64,000 nt of DNA from Coriobacteriia bacterium (GCA_003149935.1 QAMH01000005.1:1-64000); one strand, 5' to 3'. Positions 28,748-37,276 are shown, counted from the first letter of the stretch. Notes: generated from the letters alone by a model not told the origin. Program-made: numbers and translations.

Positions 28748-29902
28748 CTACAGATATTCTCTAGTGCAGCGGATGGCGTAGTCGAGGCCGTTGGAGCGCA
28801 CGCGGTAGGCGAACTCGCTCGCAAGGCCCATGCCAAAGCGCAGACGCGAGTTCTTGATTGGTATGCCGCGGTACTCGGCGAATTGCGCTTTGAGGGCAGG
28901 GTTGATCTTGGGCTCGCTTGCCACGAGCGCGGGGTCCATGCGGTCGAACATGGCATGTGCCGCTTCGAGGACTTGAGGGTCATCGCCATTGGAGCGGTAT
29001 TGGCCGTTGAAGTAGGTGAAGCCCTTGCTGATATGGCTTTTGAGCACCCCCTCGTCGGTAATGCCGAGGTGCTCGATGATGTCGGCCATCAGTTGCCAAC
29101 GATCGAAGGGCAGCGTCTTGTTCTTGCGCGCGAAGGCATCCTCCTCCTGACGCGTTTCCTCGCGGTACACGTAGAACGGCTCGTCTATGTAGACGATGTG
29201 CCCGCGCAAAAGCGTGTCGTAGAAGAACTCGTTATCGGCCCAGCCCGCTCCCGGATACTCGTGGAACTTGATGTCGTTTTCCTCGAGGAAGCCCTTGCGA
29301 TAGATGGCAGACCAAATGGAGGGATGGTGACGCAGCATGTGAACCACGCCTGGGTCGGTGATGGTGAACACCTCGGTCCGGGGGTTGATGCGATGGCGAT
29401 AGCTGCACTGCAGGTGCTCCTTGGGGGCATCTCCGCGTAGCGTACCGTGCTCGCGCACCTCGCGGATATAGGGTGTCTTCACGATATCGCAATCATGGTG
29501 CACGGCCGCATCCATGAGCTTGGTGGCCATGCCGGGCAGGATGTAATCGTCTGGTTCCAGGATGCCGATCCACTCCCCGCGGGCGGTGGCGATGCCGTCG
29601 TTCATGGCGGCTCCGTAGCCCGCGTTCTCGCGATGCGAGACGATCATGACGCGGGGATCGCGGGCAAAGCGCTCGACGATCTCGCGGCTGTCATCAGTCG
29701 AGCCATCGTCCACGCAGACGATCTCGACGTTGCCATCGCAGTTTTGCGCAAAGAGCGATCCGAGTGCCCACTCGAGGGTGTAGGCGGCGTTGTAGATGGG
29801 GACCACGAACGAAAGCTTCGCGTCGAAGTCCTGGTAGTACACATCGCATATGCGGCCGTTAAGCTCACGTGTCTCGTGTATTTGTTTGGTGGGTGAAGCC
29901 AC
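28748..29902 (-). CDS. Family 2 glycosyltransferase
   Basis: 384 residues. The GT-A nucleotide-sugar domain is clear: LSFVVPIYNAAYTLEWALGSLFAQ, VDDGSTDDS, and the metal-binding ILEPDDYILPG (the usual D-x-D region appears as EPDD). The C-terminal half is all-alpha with no membrane span, so the enzyme is cytoplasmic or peripheral. GTG start with AGGAGAGG upstream. First gene of the leftward two-gene operon, divergent from gtrA and glf. Confidence 0.88.
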   Translation of the reverse strand: MASPTKQIHETRELNGRICDVYYQDFDAKLSFVVPIYNAAYTLEWALGSLFAQNCDGNVEIVCVDDGSTDDSREIVERFARDPRVMIVSHRENAGYGAAMNDGIATARGEWIGILEPDDYILPGMATKLMDAAVHHDCDIVKTPYIREVREHGTLRGDAPKEHLQCSYRHRINPRTEVFTITDPGVVHMLRHHPSIWSAIYRKGFLEENDIKFHEYPGAGWADNEFFYDTLLRGHIVYIDEPFYVYREETRQEEDAFARKNKTLPFDRWQLMADIIEHLGITDEGVLKSHISKGFTYFNGQYRSNGDDPQVLEAAHAMFDRMDPALVASEPKINPALKAQFAEYRGIPIKNSRLRFGMGLASEFAYRVRSNGLDYAIRCTREYL

Positions 29903-29974
29903 GGAACCTCTCCTATGATTACCGTTCGCTTGTAGGCCTATTCTATGACACGCCGCCCTTTTATTGAAACTGGA

Positions 29975-29980
29975 TACAAT
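29975..29980 (+). promoter_or_regulatory. -10 element directly before the GtrA-like gene
   Basis: TACAAT is followed after eight bases by the ATG at 29989 with no ribosome site. Probable leaderless start. Confidence 0.4.
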
Positions 29981-29988
29981 ATATATCC

Positions 29989-30402
29989 ATGAATACCTAT
30001 CTAAGAGAGCTCACCGTCCAGTTTGCCAAGTTCGGCATTGTCGGTGTCATTGCCTTTTGCATCGACTACGGGCTATTCCTGCTCATGGACTATGTCTTCG
30101 GGGTCAATTATCTCGTTGCCTCTGCCATTTCGTTCACCATTTCGACCGTCTTCAACTACATGGCGAGCATGCGCTATGTGTTTGCAGGCAAGCAGGGCCA
30201 GACCCGCACGCAGCAGTTCGTGATCTTTTTCGTACTCAGCGTTGTCGGCCTCGGTCTCAATCAACTCATACTCTGGTTATGCTCGGGCGTCTTTGTCGTG
30301 CCTGCATGGGCTGGCAAGCTCGTGGCGACCGTCCTCGTCATGGTGTTCAACTTCGTGACGCGCAAGATATTCCTCGAGGATCGCGTTTCGCATCGGGGAT
30401 AA
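29989..30402 (+). CDS. GtrA-like membrane protein
   Basis: 137 residues with four membrane helices. The N-terminus (QFAKFGIVGVIAFCIDYGLFLLMDYVFGVNYLVASAISF) and the central TISTVFNYMASMRYVF are GtrA/DPMS-associated family hallmarks. Such proteins help flip lipid-linked sugars for cell-surface glycans. It sits between the leftward glycosyltransferases and glf, consistent with a role in the same polymer. Confidence 0.88.
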   Translation: MNTYLRELTVQFAKFGIVGVIAFCIDYGLFLLMDYVFGVNYLVASAISFTISTVFNYMASMRYVFAGKQGQTRTQQFVIFFVLSVVGLGLNQLILWLCSGVFVVPAWAGKLVATVLVMVFNFVTRKIFLEDRVSHRG

Positions 30403-30448
30403 TCTGCGCTATGCTTGAACGCGTGCACTTTCGAGAAGGAGACTGTTC

Positions 30449-31573
30449 ATGGCTCAATATGATTATCTGATCGTCGGCGCTGGCCTCACGGGTGCCGTGT
30501 TCGCGCATGAGGCGAAAAAGGCGGGCAAGAGCTGCCTCGTCATCGACAAGCGCGACCATATCGCCGGCAATGTGTACACGCGCAAGGTCAATGGTATCAA
30601 CGTTCACGAGTACGGAGCGCATATTTTCCACACCTCCGACAAACGCGTCTGGGATTACGTGAACCAGTTCGCGGAGTTCAACAACTACATCAATGCGCCC
30701 GTAGCCAACTATCATGGCGAACTGTACAACCTGCCCTTCAACATGAACACCTTCTCCAAGATGTGGGGCGTGACCACGCCTGCCGAGGCGCGCGCCAAGA
30801 TCGACGAGCAAGTCGCGGCCGAGCACATCACCGACCCCTCCAACCTCGAGGAGCAGGCGCTCTCGCTCGTGGGCCGCGATATCTTCGAGAAGCTCGTGAA
30901 GGAGTACACGGAGAAGCAGTGGGGGCGTGATTGCAAGGATTTGCCCGCCTTCATCATCAAGCGCCTGCCGGTGCGCCTCGTCTTCGATAACAACTACTTC
31001 AACGACCGCTACCAGGGCATTCCCATCGGCGGTTACACCAAGATGGTCGAGCGCATGCTCGAGGGCACCGACGTGCGCTTGAGCTGCGACTACAAGGATC
31101 TCATCGCGCAAGAGCCCGACGTAGCCGATCGCGTCATCTACTGCGGTCCCATCGACGAGTTCTACGACTACGAGCTCGGCACGCTCGAGTACCGCAGCCT
31201 GCGCTTCGAAAGCGAGCTGCTCGAGGGCGAGGAGAACTGGCAGGGCAATGCCGTCATCAACTACACGAGCCATGACGAGCCCTTTACGCGCATCATCGAG
31301 CACAAGCACTTCGAGTTCATGAAGGACGAGGAGGGCAATATCCTGCCCGACACGGTCATCACACGCGAGTATCCGGCCGACTGGAAGCCGGGCGACGAGC
31401 CGTACTATCCCATGAACGACGAGAAGAACAACGCCCTGTACGAGCAATATGCGGAGCTCGCGCGCAAGGAGGACCGCGTGGTCTTCGCAGGCCGTCTCGG
31501 CGCGTACAAGTACTACGACATGGCACCTTGCATTGCCGCGGCGCTTGACCTGTGCGAAGCGGAGCTTGGCTAA
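30449..31573 (+). CDS. glf: UDP-galactopyranose mutase
   Basis: 374 residues, the usual size. This flavoenzyme converts UDP-galactopyranose to UDP-galactofuranose. The FAD fold starts YDYLIVGAGLTGAVFAHEAKKAGKSCLVIDKR. VNVHEYGAH-type text appears as GINVHEYGAHIFHTSDKRVWDYVNQF, and the substrate lid has YTEKQWGRDCKDLP. The C-terminal GRLGAYKYYDM is also canonical. AGAAGGAG precedes the ATG. Its presence implies galactofuranose in the surface polysaccharide made by this region. Confidence 0.95.
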   Translation: MAQYDYLIVGAGLTGAVFAHEAKKAGKSCLVIDKRDHIAGNVYTRKVNGINVHEYGAHIFHTSDKRVWDYVNQFAEFNNYINAPVANYHGELYNLPFNMNTFSKMWGVTTPAEARAKIDEQVAAEHITDPSNLEEQALSLVGRDIFEKLVKEYTEKQWGRDCKDLPAFIIKRLPVRLVFDNNYFNDRYQGIPIGGYTKMVERMLEGTDVRLSCDYKDLIAQEPDVADRVIYCGPIDEFYDYELGTLEYRSLRFESELLEGEENWQGNAVINYTSHDEPFTRIIEHKHFEFMKDEEGNILPDTVITREYPADWKPGDEPYYPMNDEKNNALYEQYAELARKEDRVVFAGRLGAYKYYDMAPCIAAALDLCEAELG

Positions 31574-31580
31574 CGCGCGC

Positions 31581-32048
31581 ATGACGCAGCAGCAAGACGA
31601 CACCCGCTTCATGCGCCTTGCCATCGAGCAGGCGCTCGAGGCCCAGGAGCTAGGAGAGGTGCCCATCGGTGCCGTTGTCACATACGAGGGCGAGGCCATC
31701 GCCCAAGCCCATAATCGGCGCGAGATCGACCATGACCCGGCAGGGCATGCGGAGTTTCTCGCCCTCAAGCAGGCTGCACGCGAACTTGATCGCTGGCGAC
31801 TCTCCGGCTGCACCGTGTACGTGACGCTCGAGCCCTGCCTCATGTGCGCCGGCCTCATGCAACAGTCGCGTATTGATCGTTGTGTGTACGGCGCGTGTGA
31901 TTCCAAAGGAGGCGCACTGGGCACTTTGTATCAAATACATGACGATACTCGCCTGAACCATCGCTTCGCGGTAGTATCAGGCGTCCTCGAAAACGAATGC
32001 GCCGCGCTGTTGAGCGATTTCTTCGCGCGGCTAAGGGAGAAGAAGTGA
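31581..32048 (+). CDS. tadA: tRNA adenosine(34) deaminase
   Basis: 155 residues. Converts the wobble adenosine of tRNA-Arg(ACG) to inosine. The zinc site is visible as AGHAEFLAL (His and catalytic Glu) and PCLMC (two Cys). The N-terminal FMRLAIEQALEAQELGEVPIGAVV is standard. The ATG at 31581 is seven bases after glf, and its TGA overlaps the GTG of the next glycosyltransferase, so a housekeeping gene is embedded in a polysaccharide operon. Confidence 0.92.
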   Translation: MTQQQDDTRFMRLAIEQALEAQELGEVPIGAVVTYEGEAIAQAHNRREIDHDPAGHAEFLALKQAARELDRWRLSGCTVYVTLEPCLMCAGLMQQSRIDRCVYGACDSKGGALGTLYQIHDDTRLNHRFAVVSGVLENECAALLSDFFARLREKK

Positions 32049-32911
32049 ACCCAAAGGTCAGCGTCATACTGTCCTTCTATAACGCGCAGGCTACGCTCGA
32101 GCGCGCGATTCGTGGCATTCTCGAGCAGACCTACCGCAACATCGAGGTCATCCTCATCGACGATGGCAGCACCGACCGTTCCGCCGCTATCGCCGAAGAG
32201 CACGTTGCCGTCGATTCGCGCATCCATCTTATCTGCAAGCCCAATACGGGCGTCTCCGATTCACGCAACATCGGCCTCGACGTGGCCACGGGCGACTGGG
32301 TGTATTTCGTCGATGCCGACGATTGGATCGAGCCAGATGCCATCGAGGCCTTTATGCAAGCCGCGACGAGCCCCTCGTGTGACTTGGTCGTTTGCGATTT
32401 CTATCGCGTGCAGGGCGATGTGATGTCGTACAAGCACGGCCCGGCAGTCGGGTTGGTCTCACGCGAGAAGTATGCGACCTTCATGGCGCATCGTCCGTCA
32501 AATTTCTATTACACCTCGTTGTGGAACAAGGTCTTCAAGCGTGCCATCATCGAGGAGCATTCCATGCGCTTCGATACGCGTATGCAGTTTGGCGAGGACC
32601 ACGTCTTCATCCTCGATTACGTGCGTCTGGTCGACCGCGTTTCCCTGCTCGATCGTGCGCTCTACTACTATGTGGACAATGCCGGGAGCCTCGTGCACCA
32701 GGGGCTCAATCCGGTTGGTGTCGTCAAGATGAAGTGGAACACCTACCTGCCGTATCTGCGTCTCTATCGTGATCTCGAGCTTTTCGAGCGCTTTTACCAG
32801 CGGCCATCGCTCTACAAATTCATCTTCATGCCGGCAACGGACGCCTTCGCCAAGAAGGACGCAGAACCCATCGATCCCACGACGCTTCCGCCTGGCATCA
32901 CGCTTGACTAA
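32045..32911 (+). CDS. Family 2 glycosyltransferase
   Basis: 288 residues. GT-A domain: KVSVILSFYNAQATLERAIRGILEQTYRNIEVILIDDGSTD, then the D-x-D metal site in YFVDADDWIEPDA. A helical end with QFGEDHVFILDYVRL (E-D general base region) follows. It would extend the surface glycan. The GTG start overlaps the tadA stop (GTGA) and has AGGGAG upstream. Confidence 0.9.
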   Translation: MNPKVSVILSFYNAQATLERAIRGILEQTYRNIEVILIDDGSTDRSAAIAEEHVAVDSRIHLICKPNTGVSDSRNIGLDVATGDWVYFVDADDWIEPDAIEAFMQAATSPSCDLVVCDFYRVQGDVMSYKHGPAVGLVSREKYATFMAHRPSNFYYTSLWNKVFKRAIIEEHSMRFDTRMQFGEDHVFILDYVRLVDRVSLLDRALYYYVDNAGSLVHQGLNPVGVVKMKWNTYLPYLRLYRDLELFERFYQRPSLYKFIFMPATDAFAKKDAEPIDPTTLPPGITLD

Positions 32912-32968
32912 AATGACGAGGAAATTGCTTCGGGCAAATTTCTCATTTCGCCGTTAGGGAGGCTCATA

Positions 32969-33625
32969 ATGCCGCGCGAATCCAAAGCCAAGAAACGTGA
33001 GCGAGCCATCGAGTTCTGCGCACGCATGAACGAACTCTATCCGCAGCCCACGCCCGCGCTCAATTTTGCCAACCCCTTCCAGTGCGTGATAGCCGTCGCG
33101 CTTTCCGCTCAGACGACCGATGCCAACGTCAATAAGGTTACGCCCGAGCTTTTCGAACGCTGGCCAACACCCGAGGTGATGGCGCAGGCCGATGTCGACG
33201 AGCTCGAGAAGGTTATCTGGACCATCGGCTTTCATCACAACAAGGCGCGCAATTGCGTTAACTGTGCCCGCATGATCATGTCCGATTTCGACGGCGAGGT
33301 CCCGCAGGGAATGGACGAGCTCCAGAAGCTTCCCGGCGTGGGGCGCAAGACCGCCAACATCGTCATGAACGAATGCTTCGACAAGGTTGAGGGAATTGCC
33401 GTCGACACACATGTTTTTCGCATCGCGCATCGCCTCAAGTTCTCAAACAAGAAGACACCTGGCGATGTCGAGAAGGACTTGCTGTCTCTTTTGCCGAGCG
33501 AGCTGTGGAAGAACGTAAACAGCCAATGGATACGCTTCGGGAGGGAATATTGCATCGCGCGCAAGCCGCGTTGTGACGAGTGTCCCTGCGTTGACCTGTG
33601 CCCTACGCAAATCAGCCTGAAATAG
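32969..33625 (+). CDS. nth: Endonuclease III
   Basis: 218 residues. Base-excision repair glycosylase/lyase for oxidised pyrimidines. The helix-hairpin-helix LPGVGRKTANIV contains the catalytic Lys; VDTHVFRIAHRL contains the catalytic Asp. The C-terminal [4Fe-4S] ligands are C-x6-C-x2-C-x5-C (CIARKPRCDECPCVDLC). Length and all residues are normal. AGGGAGG precedes the ATG at 32969. Confidence 0.96.
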   Translation: MPRESKAKKRERAIEFCARMNELYPQPTPALNFANPFQCVIAVALSAQTTDANVNKVTPELFERWPTPEVMAQADVDELEKVIWTIGFHHNKARNCVNCARMIMSDFDGEVPQGMDELQKLPGVGRKTANIVMNECFDKVEGIAVDTHVFRIAHRLKFSNKKTPGDVEKDLLSLLPSELWKNVNSQWIRFGREYCIARKPRCDECPCVDLCPTQISLK

Positions 33626-33853
33626 CCAGAGAAACCGCTGGTACCGTGCAAACCTAATGCGTTTAGTATGGGGTCGTACCAGATTCATTATTATATTCTA
33701 AATAGGATAAAGATTCTCATCATTCACTCAGGCTTTTTATACGATTGCTGGTATTATTTTGGAGCGCTAGGTCATTTGCGTTTTCGATGCCCCAGACACC
33801 ATCGCAAACAAGAGCGTCCTGGCACACATTACCCAATCACATTCGTGAAGGGA

Positions 33854-33890
33854 GGGTTGACTAGAGGCATTACCCTCTAAAATCCAACCC
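33854..33890 (+). promoter_or_regulatory. Interrupted hairpin in the molybdoenzyme leader
   Basis: GGGTTG..TAGAGG pairs with CCTCTA....CAACCC across an internal loop, with a short apical loop. It overlaps the weak -35/-10 pair and could be an operator or RNA element. Confidence 0.35.
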
Positions 33891-33978
33891 AAGGTTCGCC
33901 TGAGCTGTTTAAGCTCATCCGTGTTCTTGGAGGCAAGTAGTTGCCTTGCTGTTGTTGGTTATGCGGAGTGAATGTGAA

Positions 33979-34001
33979 GTGTGATTCTTTACAAATCACA
34001 C
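33979..34001. promoter_or_regulatory. Operator-like inverted repeat
   Basis: GTGTGATT (33979-33986) and AATCACAC (33994-34001) are perfect 8-bp arms with a 7-base centre, 94 bases upstream of the molybdoenzyme start. The half-site resembles that of CRP/FNR or GntR proteins, but the spacing does not fit CRP. Confidence 0.45.
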
Positions 34002-34094
34002 CACATATATGTGCCAAGAGTTTAAATCTGGCTTCAGGCGCATAAGAGGGCTTCAAGTTTTCCCAAAAGGTAATTGAGGAAAAGGAGTAACACT

Positions 34095-36479
34095 ATGGCT
34101 GGAACTTACAGCAAAGAGTGGCGAGTTACACGCGAGGATGGCACTGTAGCTACCCGCAGCAACACCTGGTCTCCCCCGGGATCTCACCCGGTAGGATATG
34201 GCGTTAAGGTTATCACCGATGGCGGCCGTCTCATCCGCATCGAGGGTGACGACGACAACCCCATTACGCAGGGTCGCGTTAACGCTCTGAACCTTGCTCT
34301 TCGTGAGTACACCTACAGCCCCGACCGCGTCATCTATCCCATGAAGCGCGCCTATGAGGACCGCGGCAAGATGAAGTGGGAGCGCACCACGTGGGACGAG
34401 GCTCTCGACACGATTTGCGAGAAGGTCCGCTACTACCAGACCACGTATGGTCCCGAGTCCATCGTCTGCTTTGGTGGCACCGGTCGTGAGGCTTGCATCT
34501 TCTACTATGCTCTGACGTTCTCCGTCCTGCAGTCGCCCAACTGCTGCTACACGCAGTCTGGCTGGTCCTGCTATGGCCCGCGCTGCTCGATCGCTGACTA
34601 CGTCCTGGGTGCTGGCTATCCCGAGCTCGACTATGCAGGCCATCTGCCTGGTCGTTTCGAGGATCCCGCGTACAAGCTCTCCAAGTGGGTTGTCGTTTGG
34701 GGTAAGGAGCCGCTGCCCTCCAATGGTGACGGTTTCTTCGGTCACGTCCTCGTTGACATGATGAAGCTTGGCACGCACCTGATTTCCATTGACCCCCGCA
34801 TCACCTGGCCGGGTTCGCGCAATGGCAACATCAACGTCCAGCTCCGTCCGCAGACCGACACCTGCATGGCTCTCGGCATCATGAACCTCATGTTCCAGAA
34901 CGATGAGTACGATCATGAGTTCGCGGAGCAGTGGATCTACGGCCTCGACGAGCTCAAGGCTCGCGCCGCCGAGTATCCCGTCGAGAAGGTCGCCGAGATC
35001 ACCACGGTCGATGTCGCCACGATTGAGCGCGTTGCTCACATCCTCGGCACCGAGCGTCCCATCGGCTGGGCTTGGGGTCTGGCATTCGACCAGAACAAGA
35101 ACGGCGTTCAGCTGTCCCAGGCGATGATTCTTCTCGCTGCCATGACCGGTTCCATCGATACCCCGGGTGGTCTGACCCTCGGTCCCCCGTCCGCTCTCCT
35201 CGGCAAGTGGCGTATGGAGCAGCGCGGCGCTATGACCGACGAGGTCTGGTCGCTTCGTATCGGTGCTGCCGAGTGGCCTGGTCTGTCCACTGGTATGGCT
35301 ACCACTCAGCCGGACGAGACCCTGAACACCATGGAGTCGCACAAGCCGTATCAGCTCCGCATGGCTTGGTTCAACAGCTCCAACTTCCTGGCGCCCACCT
35401 GCTCGGCTCAGCCGAAGCGTTGGCATGACGCTCTGTGCGAGAGCATCGAGTTCTGCGTCATCCAGGACCTCTTCCTGACCCCGACCGCTATGGCCGTGGG
35501 TGATTACTTCCTGCCGATGTCCACCTGGGCTGAGCATGATGGTATCTGCCTCACGCACTATGGCCGCAACACCGTCTTCATGGGCCCGATGAACAAGGCC
35601 CTGCAGGTTGGCGAGTGCATGTCCGACGTCGAGATCTGCCTCGTCTTCGGCCAGCGCCTCAACCCGACGTGGTGGCCGTGGTACAAGCCGGCCGGCGACA
35701 CGCTCGACGTCTCCACGCTCGAGCACAGCGAGTACGCTCCTATGCTGCTTGGCAAGGATCGTGGCCTGCTCGATCGCGACGCTCTGGAGAAGGCAGTCGT
35801 CCAGTTCTACAGCGATCAGCTGGCAGAGCTCGGCATGACCTTCGACCAGTTCCGCGAGGAGGGCATCTATCAGCCGGGCGCCCATGGCTTCGAGTACGAG
35901 AAGTACGCCAAGGGTATGCTCCGCTTCGACGGCGAGCCTGGCTTCAACACCATTACCGGTCAGATCGAGGCCTACTCGATTCTGTACGAGTCCTGGGGCG
36001 AGGATCCGCTGCCGTACTACGAGGAGCCCAACTACTCGCAGGTCAGCAAGCCTGAGTTCGCTGGTCAGTATCCGCTGATCTCCACCTCTGGTTCGCGCCG
36101 CTACAGCTCCTTCCATTCGGAGCATCGTCAGGTTCCTTCCCTGCGCCAGATCGATCCGTGGCCGTGGGTCCAGATCAACCCCGAGACTGCTGCCGAGTAT
36201 GGCATCACCAAGGGCGACTGGGTCGAGGTCTACAACATGTTCGGTGCTGCTCGCTTCAAGGCTGAGATCACCTTCTGCATGAAGCCCGGTATCATCAACT
36301 GCGCTCATGGCTGGTGGTTCCCCGAGCAGGACGGCGAGGAGCCCAACCTGTTTGGCGTCTGGAAGTCCAACTTCAACAGCCTCGTTCCGCATATGAACAT
36401 CGGTAAGCTCGGCTTCGGTGCTCCGTACAAGGGCGTCATGTGCAACATGAGGCGTGTCCGCGGCCTGAACCAGGACTAA
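34095..36479 (+). CDS. Molybdopterin oxidoreductase large subunit lacking its Fe-S ligands
   Basis: 794 residues, DMSO-reductase superfamily, no twin-arginine signal, so cytoplasmic. The bis-MGD fold is clear: CFGGTGREACIFYY, TQSGWSCYGPRC (154-164, Mo-ligand region), YLPGRFEDP-like HLPGRFEDP, LWGKEPL-type VVWGKEPL, SIDPRITW, QLRPQTDTCMALGIMNL and C-terminal SGSRRYSSFHSEHR. Related enzymes of gut anaerobes carry four Cys at the N-terminus; here the corresponding stretch reads RSNTWSPPGSHPVGYG (21-36) and QGRVNALN (59-66), with Asn23, Ser30, Tyr35 and Asn63 or Asn66 where Cys would be expected. The ATG at 34095 follows AAAAGGAG. Codon choice is strongly biased to cgt/gct/ggt/ctc like dnaK, suggesting high expression. 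The substrate is unknown; pyrogallol-transhydroxylase-like non-redox chemistry is possible. Confidence 0.85.
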   Translation: MAGTYSKEWRVTREDGTVATRSNTWSPPGSHPVGYGVKVITDGGRLIRIEGDDDNPITQGRVNALNLALREYTYSPDRVIYPMKRAYEDRGKMKWERTTWDEALDTICEKVRYYQTTYGPESIVCFGGTGREACIFYYALTFSVLQSPNCCYTQSGWSCYGPRCSIADYVLGAGYPELDYAGHLPGRFEDPAYKLSKWVVVWGKEPLPSNGDGFFGHVLVDMMKLGTHLISIDPRITWPGSRNGNINVQLRPQTDTCMALGIMNLMFQNDEYDHEFAEQWIYGLDELKARAAEYPVEKVAEITTVDVATIERVAHILGTERPIGWAWGLAFDQNKNGVQLSQAMILLAAMTGSIDTPGGLTLGPPSALLGKWRMEQRGAMTDEVWSLRIGAAEWPGLSTGMATTQPDETLNTMESHKPYQLRMAWFNSSNFLAPTCSAQPKRWHDALCESIEFCVIQDLFLTPTAMAVGDYFLPMSTWAEHDGICLTHYGRNTVFMGPMNKALQVGECMSDVEICLVFGQRLNPTWWPWYKPAGDTLDVSTLEHSEYAPMLLGKDRGLLDRDALEKAVVQFYSDQLAELGMTFDQFREEGIYQPGAHGFEYEKYAKGMLRFDGEPGFNTITGQIEAYSILYESWGEDPLPYYEEPNYSQVSKPEFAGQYPLISTSGSRRYSSFHSEHRQVPSLRQIDPWPWVQINPETAAEYGITKGDWVEVYNMFGAARFKAEITFCMKPGIINCAHGWWFPEQDGEEPNLFGVWKSNFNSLVPHMNIGKLGFGAPYKGVMCNMRRVRGLNQD

Positions 36480-36499
36480 TAAGAAAGGAAGTTACTTAA

Positions 36500-36859
36500 A
36501 TGGCAGATCAGAAGTACGCACTGCTGGTTGACTACACCTTCTTCTCTGGCAACCACGCCGCTGAAATCGCCTGCAAGGAAGAGCTTGGTCTTCCCCTTGA
36601 TCAGTTTGCCATCAAGGAAGTCGAAGTCGGCCCGTTCAAGGTCGGCGAGGGCAATGACGGTGACGACTGGGAGTGGATCTACCTTCCCATTCCGACCTGC
36701 ATCTTCTCGCAGCATTGGGGCACCGGCGGCGACAAGGCCGGTCAGCGTCCCCTGGCGGTCCAGGTGGAAGAGTCTCACTCCATGTATTACGGCACTCTTG
36801 ATGACATGATTGCCAAGATGAAGGAGTTTGACCGCCCGATGTGTCTGTTCCAGCTCTAA
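36500..36859 (+). CDS. Degenerate ferredoxin-like small subunit without cluster cysteines
   Basis: 119 residues, 20 bases after the large subunit with AAAGGAAG before the ATG. The start MADQKYALLVDYTFFSGNHAAEIACKEELGLP looks like the electron-transfer subunit of related molybdoenzymes, whose equivalent is a C-x2-C-x2-C motif followed by E-I/V-A-C-K; here those positions are F, N and A, and only the last Cys remains. The second motif region (PIPTCIFSQHWGTGGDKAGQRPLAVQVEESHSMYYGTLDDM) likewise has one Cys. It keeps the fold features but cannot hold normal [4Fe-4S] clusters. It probably serves as a structural partner of the large subunit. The family comparison is from memory. Confidence 0.7.
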   Translation: MADQKYALLVDYTFFSGNHAAEIACKEELGLPLDQFAIKEVEVGPFKVGEGNDGDDWEWIYLPIPTCIFSQHWGTGGDKAGQRPLAVQVEESHSMYYGTLDDMIAKMKEFDRPMCLFQL

Positions 36860-36880
36860 TTAGAGCCTGGATAAGCTAGA

Positions 36881-36915
36881 ATAGGCCTGGCCGGCCACCA
36901 TGGTTGGTCAGGCCT
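36881..36915 (+). promoter_or_regulatory. Intercistronic stem-loop in the molybdoenzyme operon
   Basis: TAGGCCTG (36881-36888) pairs with CAGGCCTA (36908-36915), enclosing a further CCA/TGG pairing. No T-run follows. It may stabilise the upstream mRNA or mark RNA processing. Confidence 0.6.
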
Positions 36916-36944
36916 AGAATGCAGACGATTAGGAGGAAACCAGT

Positions 36945-37220
36945 ATGACACCTGAAGAGTTTTTGGCTCTCGATGCTCCCGAGGCCGCTGACATCCTCAA
37001 CAAGCTCGTTGCCGAGGGCAAGAGCAAGGACGAGGCAATGGCGGAAGAGGGCGTTACCCAGGCTGACCTCATGAAGGCTCAGATCTTCTGGGTAAAGGAT
37101 AAGTTCATCGCCCGTGCTTGGGGTGGCTACACCTCCACGAAGCGCACCGGCAATGAGGCTGGCGACAGCATCGAAGGCGTTGGCGGCAGCGATCCTTCCA
37201 AGGGTTACGCTGGCATCTAG
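36945..37220 (+). CDS. Small soluble protein of the molybdoenzyme operon, unknown function
   Basis: 91 residues, no recognised family. The ATG follows a strong AGGAGGAAA site. The first half is helical and acidic (MTPEEFLALDAPEAADILNKLVAEGKSKDEAMAEEGVTQADLMKA), with a spacing that could be a small helix-turn-helix. The second half (IFWVKDKFIARAWGGYTSTKRTGN) is basic and aromatic, and the tail is Gly-rich. There is no Cys. It has the same codon bias as the two genes before it and is followed by a strong terminator, so it belongs to their transcript. It could be a chaperone, a third subunit or a regulator. Confidence 0.65.
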   Translation: MTPEEFLALDAPEAADILNKLVAEGKSKDEAMAEEGVTQADLMKAQIFWVKDKFIARAWGGYTSTKRTGNEAGDSIEGVGGSDPSKGYAGI

Positions 37221-37240
37221 CATTTCGCCATCAAACCTGT

Positions 37241-37276
37241 AAGGGCCCGATATCTAACCGTATCGGGCCCTTTCAG
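37241..37276 (+). terminator. Terminator of the molybdoenzyme operon
   Basis: AAGGGCCCGATA (37241-37252) pairs exactly with TATCGGGCCCTT (37261-37272), followed by TTC and a T-rich stretch. Confidence 0.88.

Larger units (their letters stand above)
33626..34094. other. Long AT-rich leader upstream of the molybdoenzyme operon
   Basis: About 470 bases with no gene, clearly more AT-rich than its surroundings. It contains two structured segments: an interrupted hairpin at 33854-33890 and an operator-like repeat at 33979-34001. A TTGACT (33857-33862) and TAAAAT (33878-33883) pair is only 15 bases apart, so a promoter here would be weak or activator-dependent. I looked for a molybdenum-cofactor riboswitch and could not see its conserved core. 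Confidence 0.5.

Noticed and set aside
33979..34001. A CRP site
   Set aside because: The half-sites resemble TGTGA/TCACA, but the spacing is 11 bases instead of 6 and CRP is not expected with certainty in this lineage.
33626..34094. Molybdenum-cofactor riboswitch
   Set aside because: The location is right, but I could not find its conserved core sequence or fold.
34053..36392. A 779-codon minus-strand frame opposite the molybdoenzyme
   Set aside because: Antisense shadow of a strongly codon-biased gene.
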